Source: Deltaproteobacteria bacterium
Lineage (GTDB): Bacteria; Desulfobacterota; Binatia; UTPRO1
DNA: 33,062 nt
Reading direction: 5' to 3'
Assembly: GCA_029262315.1 (NCBI GenBank)
Contig: JAJCZP010000008.1
Location: forward strand, 1-33,062
This document shows, piece by piece, positions 17,160-25,757 of the stretch. The notes beneath the pieces are model-generated. The model saw nothing but the letters and a program-made list of their open reading frames with translations, was not told where the DNA came from and did not search any database. The position numbers were made by a program, and so were the translations under genes. Each line of letters begins with the position of its first letter. Position 1 is the stretch's first letter.

Positions 17160-18026
17160 TTGCGCCTCCGACTGCTCCGCTCCCGATCACCACGCATTCT
17201 CCGGGCCAGCGTCCACCTGCTCGGAGCCCTCTGCGCACTCTCCGCCCTGCCCGCGGCCGTGCATGCGCTGCACCGAGAGACCCCGCCCGTGGTGCAGGTC
17301 ACGGGGGCGGCCTCGACCGTCCTCGGCGGGCAGCGCTACATCTCCAACTCCTCGAAAGTGGTCTTCCACTCCGACGCCGATCTTCTCGGCAACGGCAACG
17401 AAGTTTCACAGATCTTCGCGTTCGACCTGGAAGACCGCGTCGTCGACGGACTCTCCGGCCTCACCCAGCTCACGGAAGCGGACGCGCCGAGCCAGGCGCC
17501 CTCCCAAGTGAAGCGGGGTGACCTCGCGTTCGAGTCGCAGGCCGACCTCCTCGGCAACGAGCGTGCGGGCTGGCAGATCTTCCTCGTCCGACCAGCACGT
17601 CCGAACATCGGACGTGGGCCGATCGTCCAGCTTACTGACGCGGCGGGTGAGGCTCGCGCGCCGCTGATCAACGACATGGCGAAGTACGTTTTCTTCGAGA
17701 CGACGCTCGACCTGTTGGGGCTCGGCCTGCCGGCGGGTTCCTACCTCTACCGGTCGGAGATGGGGCGGGTCGGGGGCACGATTGGCAACACCGCCTGCCC
17801 ATCGTACCCGTGCGTGGGCAATCCAGGCCTCGAACTCGTCGCCCCCGTTTCGGCGACCAACCCGACGGGCGACGAGGTGCATGCGGGCGACGTAGTGCTC
17901 ACGCTCGAGTCGATGAAGATGCAAAGTGGCGTGGCGGTCTCCGGCGACGGGCGCGTGGTACGAGTGCACGTCAGCGATGGGCAGACCGTGGATTCCGGAG
18001 ACGTGTTGGTCGAGCTCGAAAGGTAG
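17160..18026 (+). CDS. Secreted PD40-like protein fused to a partial biotin-carrier domain (probable chimera)
   Basis: A 288-aa open frame starting with TTG 17160 after AGGGAG. A signal peptide (LLGALCALSALPAAVHA) precedes PD40/TolB-like beta-propeller repeats (about 50-205) with recurring DLLGN and QIF motifs. The protein then changes character: residues 237-288 are the C-terminal part of a biotinyl domain with GDEVHAGDVVLTLESMKM (biotin-accepting Lys253) and a closing GDVLVELER. Only about 52 of the usual 70-80 residues are present and the first strands are missing. Biotinylation is cytoplasmic, so a Sec-exported biotin acceptor makes little sense. The simplest reading is a recombination joint near 17860-17870 between a secreted-protein gene and an acyl-CoA carboxylase alpha gene; an assembly join is also possible. 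Confidence 0.75.
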   Translation: MRLRLLRSRSPRILRASVHLLGALCALSALPAAVHALHRETPPVVQVTGAASTVLGGQRYISNSSKVVFHSDADLLGNGNEVSQIFAFDLEDRVVDGLSGLTQLTEADAPSQAPSQVKRGDLAFESQADLLGNERAGWQIFLVRPARPNIGRGPIVQLTDAAGEARAPLINDMAKYVFFETTLDLLGLGLPAGSYLYRSEMGRVGGTIGNTACPSYPCVGNPGLELVAPVSATNPTGDEVHAGDVVLTLESMKMQSGVAVSGDGRVVRVHVSDGQTVDSGDVLVELER

Positions 18027-18087
18027 CGAGCCGGGATGTGGACGAAAACGCACGGATGCTCGTGAGAGATCATCGCCGAATCACTAG

Positions 18088-19026
18088 CTAGCCCAGGGCC
18101 TCTTCGAAGAGATCCAACGTACGCGCAACCAGTGGGCGCGACCACGCGTAGTTCGCGGGGAATCTCAGCGCCCGTCCCTGCTGGACGAAGCGCTCGACAC
18201 CCCAACGCACAGCCGCTTGAGGCTCAGCTTGCGCGCTGACGAGGGCGAGCCTGGTGGCGGAGCACGGATGCTTGTTCGTCAGGCTCCACACCTGCCCCGG
18301 CAGGGTCACGACCCGCAACGCGAACGGCCGGCGATCGAAGAGCCTTGACGCGTGCACGTGGTCGACGACGTCGTCGAGCCTGGGATGACAACGCATCAAT
18401 CTCGGCGTGATGCCGTAGTTGTTGGTCTGAAACAGGAACTTGATCGATTCCACTGGCAGGCCGTCGGTGCCGTTGGCGCCTCGAAGGTGCCGCGCGGCCC
18501 TGACCATGGAGCTGAGAAGCAGCTTGCGTACCAGCCTCCCGCCCCGCACCGAGCAGCGCGGCCAGCGTCGGTGCACTCGCCTGGGAATGAGCGCGCCTCG
18601 AAAGATCGGAGCCGACCAGCGGACCGCGTGTCCGGTCAGGTCCGCGTCTCGGAGCTCAGCTGCCAACCGCGGTGAAAACCAGTCGTCGTCATCGACGAAG
18701 AGACACACCGATGCGGTGCGCTCGGAGAGCGCACGCCCGACTTCCGGCAGGCGGCCGACGTCGAGAGTCCGCGCGCCATCGACGGCATGACAACTCGACA
18801 GAGCGATCTCCGCGAGTCGCGCCCGGCAACGAAAGAAATCCAGCGTGAAGGACTCGTTCCACAGCGCGATCAGCTCCACCATATTGCCCGGGAATCCCGG
18901 TGGTAGTGGATCGGGTAAAAACTCCCCGCCGTCGTACTGCCTCGTCTCGGCGAAGCGGGCCGCAAGCCCGCTCCAATCGGGGGAATGTCTGCGGACAATG
19001 ATCGCCTGGGTCTGCATCGGTCGCAT
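18088..19026 (-). CDS. Hypothetical protein, possible glycosyltransferase
   Basis: I cannot firmly assign this 312-aa soluble protein. No signal peptide or membrane span is visible. ASVCLFVDDDDWFSPRLAAELR near residues 106-127 resembles the DxD metal/nucleotide-sugar motif of GT-A glycosyltransferases, particularly the putative rhamnosyltransferase type that writes DDDDW. Other features are WNESFTLDFFRCRARL near 56-71, FLFQTNNYGITPRLM in the second half and many Arg and Trp residues. The ATG at 19024-19026 follows GGAAGGG. It is convergent with the PD40 chimera (61-bp gap) and lies downstream of oxyR on the same strand after a 105-bp gap. No other sugar genes are nearby. Confidence 0.6.
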   Translation of the reverse strand: MRPMQTQAIIVRRHSPDWSGLAARFAETRQYDGGEFLPDPLPPGFPGNMVELIALWNESFTLDFFRCRARLAEIALSSCHAVDGARTLDVGRLPEVGRALSERTASVCLFVDDDDWFSPRLAAELRDADLTGHAVRWSAPIFRGALIPRRVHRRWPRCSVRGGRLVRKLLLSSMVRAARHLRGANGTDGLPVESIKFLFQTNNYGITPRLMRCHPRLDDVVDHVHASRLFDRRPFALRVVTLPGQVWSLTNKHPCSATRLALVSAQAEPQAAVRWGVERFVQQGRALRFPANYAWSRPLVARTLDLFEEALG

Positions 19027-19131
19027 TCTCTACACCCTTCCGGTGTTCGATCGAACGCTCGACCTTCTGCGTGACGACACGATGCATCATGAGTGCTGAC
19101 CTACGAACGAGGATATTCGGCGGTTTCGTGC

Positions 19132-20052
19132 TCAGCGATGCGATCGCGGCCGTGCCGCGGGGGCACACGACGAGAGCACCTTCGCGAGTAGGTGAAACTC
19201 GGCAGCCCGTGCCGAACCGCGCCGCCACGCGAGACCGATCGTGCGATGCGGCTCGGGCGACACGAATCGCCGATAGGCAAGCTGCGTCTGACGCTCAGTC
19301 TCCACGGGAAGTGCCATTGCCGGGAGCAGGGTGACGCCGAGGCCACTGGCAACCATCTGGACGAGGGTTCCCAGACTCGTAGCCCGGACGTCACCGAATT
19401 CGTGGACGCCGGCACGGTCGCACACGGCTAGGGCCTGGTCGCGCAGACAATGGCCATCGTCGAGCAGCAACACCTCTTGCTCTTCGAGATCGGCCTCCGT
19501 GATCAGCCGGCGTCGGGTCAGCGGGTGATCGACGGGCATCGTCAGCACGAACGGATCCTCGAACAACGGCAGCGTCGCGACATCTCCGAGATCGGCCTCG
19601 AGCGCAAGTAGCACGACATCCAACCGGCCGGCGTTGAGCAGGGCGAGGGACGTGGCCGTCTGCTCCTCACGGAGAAGCAGGCGCAAGGCTGGATAGCGGG
19701 TGCGCACGTCGGGAAGCACGCGCGGCAACACGAACGGAGCGACCGTCGGAATGACCCCGAGGCGAATGGTCCCGGTGAGCGGTTGCGCCAGGCCGCGGGC
19801 AGCCTCGACGAGTTCATCCACCGCGGCCAGAATCGCGCGCGCGCGTGGGAGGAGGGCCTCTCCGACAGCCGTCGCGATCACTCGCCGACGATCGCGTTCG
19901 AACAAGCGCACCCCCAACGTCGTCTCCAACTCGCGGAACTGCGCGCTTAGCCCCGGTTGACTGACGTGACAGGCGTCGGCCGCTCGATGAAAGCTGAGAT
20001 GCTCCCCCACCGCGCTGAGGTACTCGAGTTGGCGTACCGTTGGCCTGCTCAT
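19132..20052 (-). CDS. oxyR: OxyR, LysR-family peroxide sensor
   Basis: A 306-aa LysR-type regulator with an N-terminal winged helix-turn-helix (about 1-60: RQLEYLSAVGEHLSFHRAADACHVSQPGLSAQ) and a regulatory domain carrying GHCLRDQALAVC with Cys202 and Cys211. These correspond to the redox pair Cys199/Cys208 of E. coli OxyR, which forms a disulfide with H2O2. It is divergent from a peroxiredoxin-glutaredoxin hybrid, the classical target arrangement. A consensus half-site lies 2 bp upstream of its own start codon, so autoregulation is likely. Length and motifs are complete. Confidence 0.95.
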   Translation of the reverse strand: MSRPTVRQLEYLSAVGEHLSFHRAADACHVSQPGLSAQFRELETTLGVRLFERDRRRVIATAVGEALLPRARAILAAVDELVEAARGLAQPLTGTIRLGVIPTVAPFVLPRVLPDVRTRYPALRLLLREEQTATSLALLNAGRLDVVLLALEADLGDVATLPLFEDPFVLTMPVDHPLTRRRLITEADLEEQEVLLLDDGHCLRDQALAVCDRAGVHEFGDVRATSLGTLVQMVASGLGVTLLPAMALPVETERQTQLAYRRFVSPEPHRTIGLAWRRGSARAAEFHLLAKVLSSCAPAARPRSHR

Positions 20053-20054
20053 TG

Positions 20055-20069
20055 ATAGCTCGTACTTAT
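20055..20069. promoter_or_regulatory. Candidate OxyR-binding half-site
   Basis: ATAGCTCGTACTTAT fits the OxyR element ATAGnTnnnAnCTAT except for one C-to-T change. It is embedded in TGATA-N9-TATCA (20053-20071). It sits in the 124-bp AT-rich gap between oxyR and the peroxiredoxin start, abutting the oxyR start codon. The second half-site expected one turn away towards the peroxiredoxin is poorly matched. Confidence 0.6.
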
Positions 20070-20176
20070 CACAGTAGTCCGATTTTTCAATTGGACATTA
20101 TCACACTCCTCCGCGAAGAATGCCTTCCAAGACAGCCGTCCGCAGGCGGCCTGAGACGCGGAAAGAGAGGAACTCC

Positions 20177-20911
20177 ATGCTGAAGAGTCGCGAAGGACAG
20201 CGCGTCCCCGAGGTCACGTTTCGGACCAGGGAGGGGGGCGATTGGGAAGAGATCACCAGTAGCGACATTTTCGCGGGCAAGACCGTGGTCTGTTTCGCAC
20301 TCCCGGGCGCCTTCACGCCCACCTGCTCGTCCACGCACCTGCCTCGGTACGATGAGCTTGCAGGGGCGCTCGGCGCCGAGGGCGTCGATGACGTCGTGTG
20401 CTTCTCGGTGAACGACGGCTTCGTCATGGAGGCCTGGAAGCAGCACCAGGGCGTCCGGGCTGTTCGCGTGATCGCCGACGGCAACGGAACGTTTGCCGAG
20501 CAGATGGGGATGCTGGTGGACAAGTCGGATCTCGGCTTCGGGTCGCGGTCGTGGCGTTACTCGATGTTGGTGCGCGACGGCGTGATCGAGAAGATGTTCA
20601 TCGAGCCGGAGCAGGCGGGGGATCCGTTTGTGGCGTCCGATGCGGATACGATGCTCGACTACTTGAATCCCAATGCCTCACGTCCGAGCGACGTGACGAT
20701 TCTCTCCAAGCCCGGCTGCCCGCATTGCGCCACCGCCAAGGCGATGCTCGACGAGCGCGCCCTGACCTACGAGGAAATTCCCATCGCGGGCGACGTCACT
20801 GCCCGCTCGCTCCGCGCCGTCGCGGGCGCCGATTCCGTGCCGCAGGTCTTCATCGATGGGCGTAGGATTGGTGGCGCCGACGACCTTGCGAACTACCTGG
20901 GCAGCACGTAG
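20177..20911 (+). CDS. Hybrid peroxiredoxin 5-glutaredoxin
   Basis: A 244-aa fusion. Residues 1-165 are a Prx5-type peroxiredoxin with peroxidatic Cys50 in ALPGAFTPTCSSTHLP. Residues 172-244 are a glutaredoxin with CPHC (Cys181/Cys184), SVPQVFIDG and the C-terminal GGADDL glutathione-binding loop. Such hybrids reduce H2O2 and alkyl hydroperoxides with glutathione directly, implying that the organism makes glutathione. The ATG at 20177, with GAGGAA 5 nt before it, is preferred to the longer frame from 20120. Divergent from oxyR, so very likely OxyR-activated, and in line with a cytochrome gene 64 nt downstream. Confidence 0.93.
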   Translation: MLKSREGQRVPEVTFRTREGGDWEEITSSDIFAGKTVVCFALPGAFTPTCSSTHLPRYDELAGALGAEGVDDVVCFSVNDGFVMEAWKQHQGVRAVRVIADGNGTFAEQMGMLVDKSDLGFGSRSWRYSMLVRDGVIEKMFIEPEQAGDPFVASDADTMLDYLNPNASRPSDVTILSKPGCPHCATAKAMLDERALTYEEIPIAGDVTARSLRAVAGADSVPQVFIDGRRIGGADDLANYLGST

Positions 20912-20975
20912 AGGCGTCTCCACGGGGACGGAAGCGAGCATGGCAATAGCGCAGCACGAGAAGGGGGAGCGATCG

Positions 20976-22337
20976 ATGGAAAGAACGAATGAGCGACGCG
21001 GTGAATGTCAGGTTCGATGCGGGGGGCTCCGACTGATTCTCGTCGGACTGGTGGTGCTGGGAAGTTCTGTTCCGGCGCCAGCCTCCGAGACGAGCTATGC
21101 CCCCGTGAGTATCACGACGTCCTTCGAGGAGACGCGGGCGGCGGACATCAAGAAGAAGCCCGCGTTGATGAAGCGACATCGGCGGCTGCTGGAGGAACGC
21201 TACGACCTCTCCGGCAGGACGGACCCCAAGGCGACAATGGCGGGCGGGAAGCCGCTGCCACTCGGGCCGACCGCTCGTCTTGGCAAGGGCGTGAGCTTCG
21301 ACGGTCTGGCGAAGATGGCACCCGCGGACATCAAGAAGAAGAATCTGTTTCCATACCTTCCGCTGCCGCATGTGAGTCCCGCAGGGGGCGGGCTCGTCGT
21401 GCCTCCGATGCAGCTGAAGACCCATCCGGAGTTGGCGCGGTTCGACATGGAGTTCGACCTGCCGGAAGCGTTCTTGCCCGAGTTCCCCCCACCGCTCTAT
21501 TTGATCTCACGCCCCGACCTCGGCGATGTCTCCGGCGGCGAGGAAATCACCCTCGACAACTACTATCGAAAGCTGAATGGCGTGCTGACGCCGTTCCAGC
21601 TGGAGGGCATGCGCCTGCTGGTTACGCCGGTGGCTCAGCAGCAGTTCAACGTCACCGCTGACCGCAAAGCTGAGATCGCTCGGGACGCGGTCTCCTGCTT
21701 TTCCTGCCACGTCAACGGTCACACCTCGGGGGTGTTCCACCTGAATCCGGACAATCGGCCCCAGGAGACGCGCTTTCGCATCGATACGGTGAGCCTCCGG
21801 GGCGTGAACATCCAACATTTCTTCGGATCAAAACGGGCGCTCCGCACCCTGGAGGATTTCAGCGAAGTCGAGGCCAAGACGGCATACTTCGATGGTGACC
21901 CGGTCATTGCTCTGAAGAAGGGTGCACGTCGCTTCACGCGCGAAGAGGTTGCGGCGATGGCCGCCATGCAGAACATGGTGGCGTTTCCTCCGGCACCGAA
22001 GCTCAACGTCCATGGGCGACTCGATACGACGAAGGCCACGGCATCGGAGATGCAGGGTGAGAAGCTCTTCACGGAGCACTGCGCGTCCTGCCACGCGCCG
22101 CCGTACTACACGGACAACTCTGCCCACGACCTGCAGGTGGAGCGATTCTATGCGGGTCGCGCGGAGGGTTTGATCAAGACCTTCGCGCTGCGAGGTATTA
22201 AGGATTCACCTCCCTATCTTCACGATGGCAGGCTCTTGACGCTCGAGGACTCTGTCGAGTTCTTCAATCTGGTGCTCGAACTGGGGCTCGACCAGGCAGA
22301 GAAGGACGACCTCGCCGCGTTCTTGCGCGTCCTCTGA
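20976..22337 (+). CDS. Exported two-CxxCH cytochrome c, possibly peroxidase-like
   Basis: A 453-aa protein with a signal segment (LRLILVGLVVLGSSVPAPAS) and two c-type haem motifs, CFSCH (241-245) and CASCH (369-373). The second is followed by a C-terminal cytochrome fold with ALRGIKDSPPYLHDGRLLTLEDSVEFF, a stretch typical of bacterial di-haem cytochrome c peroxidase/MauG relatives (Tyr and His near the C-terminal haem, Glu-Phe-Phe end). The N-terminal half contains lysine-rich repeats (ADIKKK at two places). ATG 20976 is supported by a GGGGGAG site; ATG 20940 is an alternative. Placed after the OxyR-linked peroxiredoxin, it may reduce periplasmic peroxide, but the two haem domains are not the canonical pair and the function is inferred. 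Confidence 0.8.
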   Translation: MERTNERRGECQVRCGGLRLILVGLVVLGSSVPAPASETSYAPVSITTSFEETRAADIKKKPALMKRHRRLLEERYDLSGRTDPKATMAGGKPLPLGPTARLGKGVSFDGLAKMAPADIKKKNLFPYLPLPHVSPAGGGLVVPPMQLKTHPELARFDMEFDLPEAFLPEFPPPLYLISRPDLGDVSGGEEITLDNYYRKLNGVLTPFQLEGMRLLVTPVAQQQFNVTADRKAEIARDAVSCFSCHVNGHTSGVFHLNPDNRPQETRFRIDTVSLRGVNIQHFFGSKRALRTLEDFSEVEAKTAYFDGDPVIALKKGARRFTREEVAAMAAMQNMVAFPPAPKLNVHGRLDTTKATASEMQGEKLFTEHCASCHAPPYYTDNSAHDLQVERFYAGRAEGLIKTFALRGIKDSPPYLHDGRLLTLEDSVEFFNLVLELGLDQAEKDDLAAFLRVL

Positions 22338-22365
22338 AGCGGAGCTTGCCGCGGGCAGGGGGACG

Positions 22366-23853
22366 TCAGTCGGCGGCCTCGCGAGCGCGGCGCGCGGGCG
22401 TGCCGGAACGTGCGATCCCAGCAAGCATCCCGTGGAAGACTGCAGCGTGCAACGGATAGATGCCGTACCAATACACGAGACCTAGGAGACCGGTGGGATC
22501 GAAAACCGCCGTCTGGCGAATCGTGCTTCCGCGCTCAGTAGGCGTCACTTCAAACTCGAGCCAGGCACGCCCCGGCAGCTTCATCTCTGCCCGCAAACGG
22601 AGGAGGCGGTCGGGCTCGTATTCTTCCACACGCCACCAATCGACCGTGTCTCCGACCCGCAGACGCTCGGGATCGCGCCGCCCTCGACGGATTCCCACAC
22701 CAGCGAAGAGCAGGTCGAGAAACCCTCGCACCCGCCACAGCCAGTCGTAGGCGTACCAGCCCGTCCTGCCCCCGATGCGCCGGATCGGGGCGAAGGCCTC
22801 CGCCGGGGACACGGGCAGCTCGCACTGCCGCGAATCAGCAAGGCGCCGCCCACGACGCACGCCTCCGTAACTGCCGAACATCCCCGGATCGGTGCCTCCA
22901 GCGGAGATCGCGTCCGACCACCGCGTCTCCGCGAACTCGCGGTCCTCGTTCGCCAACGCGCTCACGAGCGCGTCCTGGACACCCATCGGCTCGACCGTGA
23001 AATCACGCCGAGCTCGATCGTCACACACCACAGTCTCGTGACAGATGCTCTCGATGAGCGCGCGCCCCACCCGCGCATAGAGCGGCGTCACCAACCCCAG
23101 CCAGAGACTACTGAGACCGGGGGTCAGCACCGGCACCGGCACCATGACCCGGCGAAGCCCTCGACACCGCGCGTATCGCCGCATGAGCTCGCCATAGGAG
23201 ACACGCTCGGCGCCGCCGATCTCGTAGACGCGGCTCTCCTCGGCCTCGAGATCGAGCGCACACTCGAGATACGAAAGAAGGTCATCGATGGCGATCGGCT
23301 GCGCCGTCACGGACACCCATCGCGGCGTCACCATCACGGGGAGCCGCTCGACGAGTGCACGAAGCATCTCGAACGAGAGGCTCCCCGATCCGATCACGAC
23401 CGAGGCACGGAACTCGATGACGGGAATACCGGACTCGCGCAGCACCTCGCCGACCTCGTGGCGGCTCCGCAAATGGGGCGACAGCCCCGCGCTTTCATCG
23501 CCAAGAGCACCCAGATACACGATGCGTCGTACCCCGGCAGCCCGGGCCGCACGCGCGAAGTTCTCGGCCCCTAGCCGGTCCTGCGCCTCGAAACCCTCGC
23601 GGCTCAGCGTGCCCATTGAATGGACCAGGTAGTAGGCAGTGTGCACCCCCTCGAACGCCAGAGGAAGCGTCTCCTCGAGCAACACGTCGCCTCCGATCAC
23701 CTCGCTCTCCGAGCCAAGCCGGTCTGCGATGAACTCCGGCCGGCGCGCCAGACAGCGGACGGGACACCCGCGATTCTCCAACCGCGGCAACAACCGACCG
23801 CCAACGTATCCGGATGCGCCCGTCAGGAGAATCCGCTTCTCGGGAGAGGTCAT
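22366..23853 (-). CDS. SDR-DUF2867 two-domain protein (YbjT-like)
   Basis: A 495-aa protein. The N-terminal half is an atypical SDR with NAD(P)-binding motif TGASGYVGGRL and YYLVHSM instead of a catalytic YxxxK, as in NmrA-like proteins. The C-terminal part (about 330-480) is a DUF2867 START-like domain with GWYAYDWLWRVRGFLDLLFAGVG and a later WLEFEVTP segment. Length and order match E. coli YbjT. It begins 31 bp after the photolyase stop on the same strand and probably shares its transcript. The reaction is unknown; membrane or quinone-linked redox roles have been suggested for the family. The C-terminus is convergent with the cytochrome gene after only 28 bp. Confidence 0.88.
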   Translation of the reverse strand: MTSPEKRILLTGASGYVGGRLLPRLENRGCPVRCLARRPEFIADRLGSESEVIGGDVLLEETLPLAFEGVHTAYYLVHSMGTLSREGFEAQDRLGAENFARAARAAGVRRIVYLGALGDESAGLSPHLRSRHEVGEVLRESGIPVIEFRASVVIGSGSLSFEMLRALVERLPVMVTPRWVSVTAQPIAIDDLLSYLECALDLEAEESRVYEIGGAERVSYGELMRRYARCRGLRRVMVPVPVLTPGLSSLWLGLVTPLYARVGRALIESICHETVVCDDRARRDFTVEPMGVQDALVSALANEDREFAETRWSDAISAGGTDPGMFGSYGGVRRGRRLADSRQCELPVSPAEAFAPIRRIGGRTGWYAYDWLWRVRGFLDLLFAGVGIRRGRRDPERLRVGDTVDWWRVEEYEPDRLLRLRAEMKLPGRAWLEFEVTPTERGSTIRQTAVFDPTGLLGLVYWYGIYPLHAAVFHGMLAGIARSGTPARRAREAAD

Positions 23854-23884
23854 GGTGCCGCCTTTGCCGTCACGACGCCGCCCC

Positions 23885-25297
23885 TCACCGCCGCACCATA
23901 CGCGAACGAGCGTTGCGAAAGCGATCTAGGGCGAGGGCTCGCCGCTCGGCATGGTCGACGATGCGTTGGACATAGGTGGTCGCGATCCCGGACTCCCAGG
24001 GCGAGTGAACGGACTCGTCGGGAACGTCGCGCAGCTCGGGAATCCAACGTCGGATGTACCGACCCTTGGGATCCCAGCGCTTTCCTTGCACAATGGGGTT
24101 GAAGATCCGGAAGTACGGCTGGGCGTCGGTTCCTGTGGACGCCGCCCATTGCCACCCGCCGTTGTTCGACGCCGGGTCGCCGTCGACGAGATGCGTGAGA
24201 AAGAACCGTGCGCCAGCCCTCCAGTCGATCAGCAGATCTTTCGTCAAGAAGCTCGCCACGACCATGCGCGCTCGGTTGTGCATCCACCCCGTCGCCCGCA
24301 GTTGCCGCATGCCGGCATCGACGATCGGGAATCCTGTCTGTCCGTCACACCACGCGCGAAAACCCTGCGGGTCGTCGTTCCACACCATCGGATCGTATTC
24401 GCGTCTGTAGTTTTCGCGCAGTACGCGCGGGTGCTGCTCGAGAATACCGGCGTAGAACTCACGCCACACCAACTCGTCGAGCCACTTCGCAACCCCTCCG
24501 CGCAAGACGGCGTCCGTACGCGCCGCCTCCTCTGCCCGCCCGATACACTGCCGCACTGAAATCACACCGAACCGGAGATAGGGCGAGAGGCGCGAGGTTC
24601 CGTCACGATCCGGTCGGTCGCGATCCTCCCGGTAGCGGCGGACTTCCGTGTCGAGAAAGCGCGTGAGTCGTCGCCTTGCGGCCGCCCCCCCCCCGGTGGG
24701 CAGGTAGCCCGCGCCTGTGCCGCCGCCGTCCGCCCGCAAGTCGCGAACCGCAACGGCGGCGATTCCCGGGATCGGGGCCGGCAAACGCGCGAGCCTGGCC
24801 GCGTACCGCGGCTCTTTCGCCCAGCGTTTCCACCACGCGTTCCGGTAGGGCGTATAGACCGCGTAGGGTTCACCCACGGCCGAGAGCACATCACTGGCCC
24901 GAAAGACGACGCGGTCCGAGCAGGCCACAACCCGCCCGCCGCTGCGTTCGACTACTCGCCGTACCGCCGCATCCCGGCACGCAGCGAACGGCGTCGTATC
25001 CTCGTTGAACGAGAGCAGACTCGCGCGAGTCTCGTGCAGGAGCTTCGGCAACACCTCTTCAGGGATGCCCTCACGCACCAGAAGCGGCACGCCTCGCTTC
25101 TGCAGATCGCACCTCAGACGCTCCAGGCAATCAAGGAGAAACCTGATCCGGGGCGCCTGACGACGCGCCCCGCCAGCCAATCTCGGATCCAGCACGAATA
25201 CAGGCAGCCATTGGTCGACTCGTGCCGCCAACGCGTTCAGCGCCGTGTTGTCCTGCAACCGTAGATCGTTCCGGAACCAATGCAGCCCGCGAGTCAT
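23885..25297 (-). CDS. phrB: Deoxyribodipyrimidine photolyase
   Basis: A 470-aa class I photolyase. The N-terminal antenna domain begins MTRGLHWFRNDLRLQDNTAL and the C-terminal FAD-binding helical domain carries SRLSPYLRFGVIS, WREFY, GFPIVDAGMRQLRATGWMHNRARM and GDPASNNGGWQWAASTGTDAQPYF. These include the FAD-contacting Arg/Asp/Asn residues and the Trp electron-transfer chain. It repairs UV cyclobutane pyrimidine dimers with blue light. The only suitable ATG (25295-25297) has no clear Shine-Dalgarno upstream. It is followed by the SDR-DUF2867 gene, a pairing known from other bacteria where it hints at a light or UV response. A run of eight Pro-type C residues around 24690 shows high local GC bias only. 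Confidence 0.95.
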   Translation of the reverse strand: MTRGLHWFRNDLRLQDNTALNALAARVDQWLPVFVLDPRLAGGARRQAPRIRFLLDCLERLRCDLQKRGVPLLVREGIPEEVLPKLLHETRASLLSFNEDTTPFAACRDAAVRRVVERSGGRVVACSDRVVFRASDVLSAVGEPYAVYTPYRNAWWKRWAKEPRYAARLARLPAPIPGIAAVAVRDLRADGGGTGAGYLPTGGGAAARRRLTRFLDTEVRRYREDRDRPDRDGTSRLSPYLRFGVISVRQCIGRAEEAARTDAVLRGGVAKWLDELVWREFYAGILEQHPRVLRENYRREYDPMVWNDDPQGFRAWCDGQTGFPIVDAGMRQLRATGWMHNRARMVVASFLTKDLLIDWRAGARFFLTHLVDGDPASNNGGWQWAASTGTDAQPYFRIFNPIVQGKRWDPKGRYIRRWIPELRDVPDESVHSPWESGIATTYVQRIVDHAERRALALDRFRNARSRMVRR

Positions 25298-25757
25298 GAC
25301 GGAGGCTGGCGCTCAGCCGCTCACACATCGACCAAAGCGGTGCGCGATCTTCGAGCGGAAGACGCTGCCGATGCCTATCCGCACGACCGCAACCTCGGCA
25401 CCGGTTTGGAGTATGGGCTCTGCAGACATTTCCAGCCGTCTAGCGGATCAGGCGCTCGGTTGCCGCCCGGTTCAATGTCGTCCGGCGCCCCATCCTCGCC
25501 ATAGAACGTAGGGTGAAGACGGTCGGGTGGCAAGCGCCAGGGCGGGGGCGGCGCCAGTCGACCTGCCGAGCCGCCGGGGGCGTGAGATCGCCGCGCCGGG
25601 TGCGTTTGAGGTCCCGACGCCGCTCAGATATTCGAGCGCGACGGGAAAGGCATGGGCACCCCCACGGTGATCGCTGGAAGCGATGGCCGTTTCATCGCCA
25701 GGTCGCTCAACTGGAAGCTATAGCGGCGCTCCGCGGGGGCCCACTACAGGAGGAACT
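25298..25757. other. 460-bp intergenic region between divergent photolyase and lipoprotein genes
   Basis: No open frame here looks like a protein: small frames on both strands give Arg/Pro-rich nonsense. A short perfect hairpin ATCGCT-GGA-AGCGAT occurs at 25670-25684, and GCTATAGC at 25718-25725 could contain a -10-like TATAGC for the lipoprotein gene, but no matching -35 was found. It must contain both divergent promoters. No light-responsive regulator site could be identified. Confidence 0.6.
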
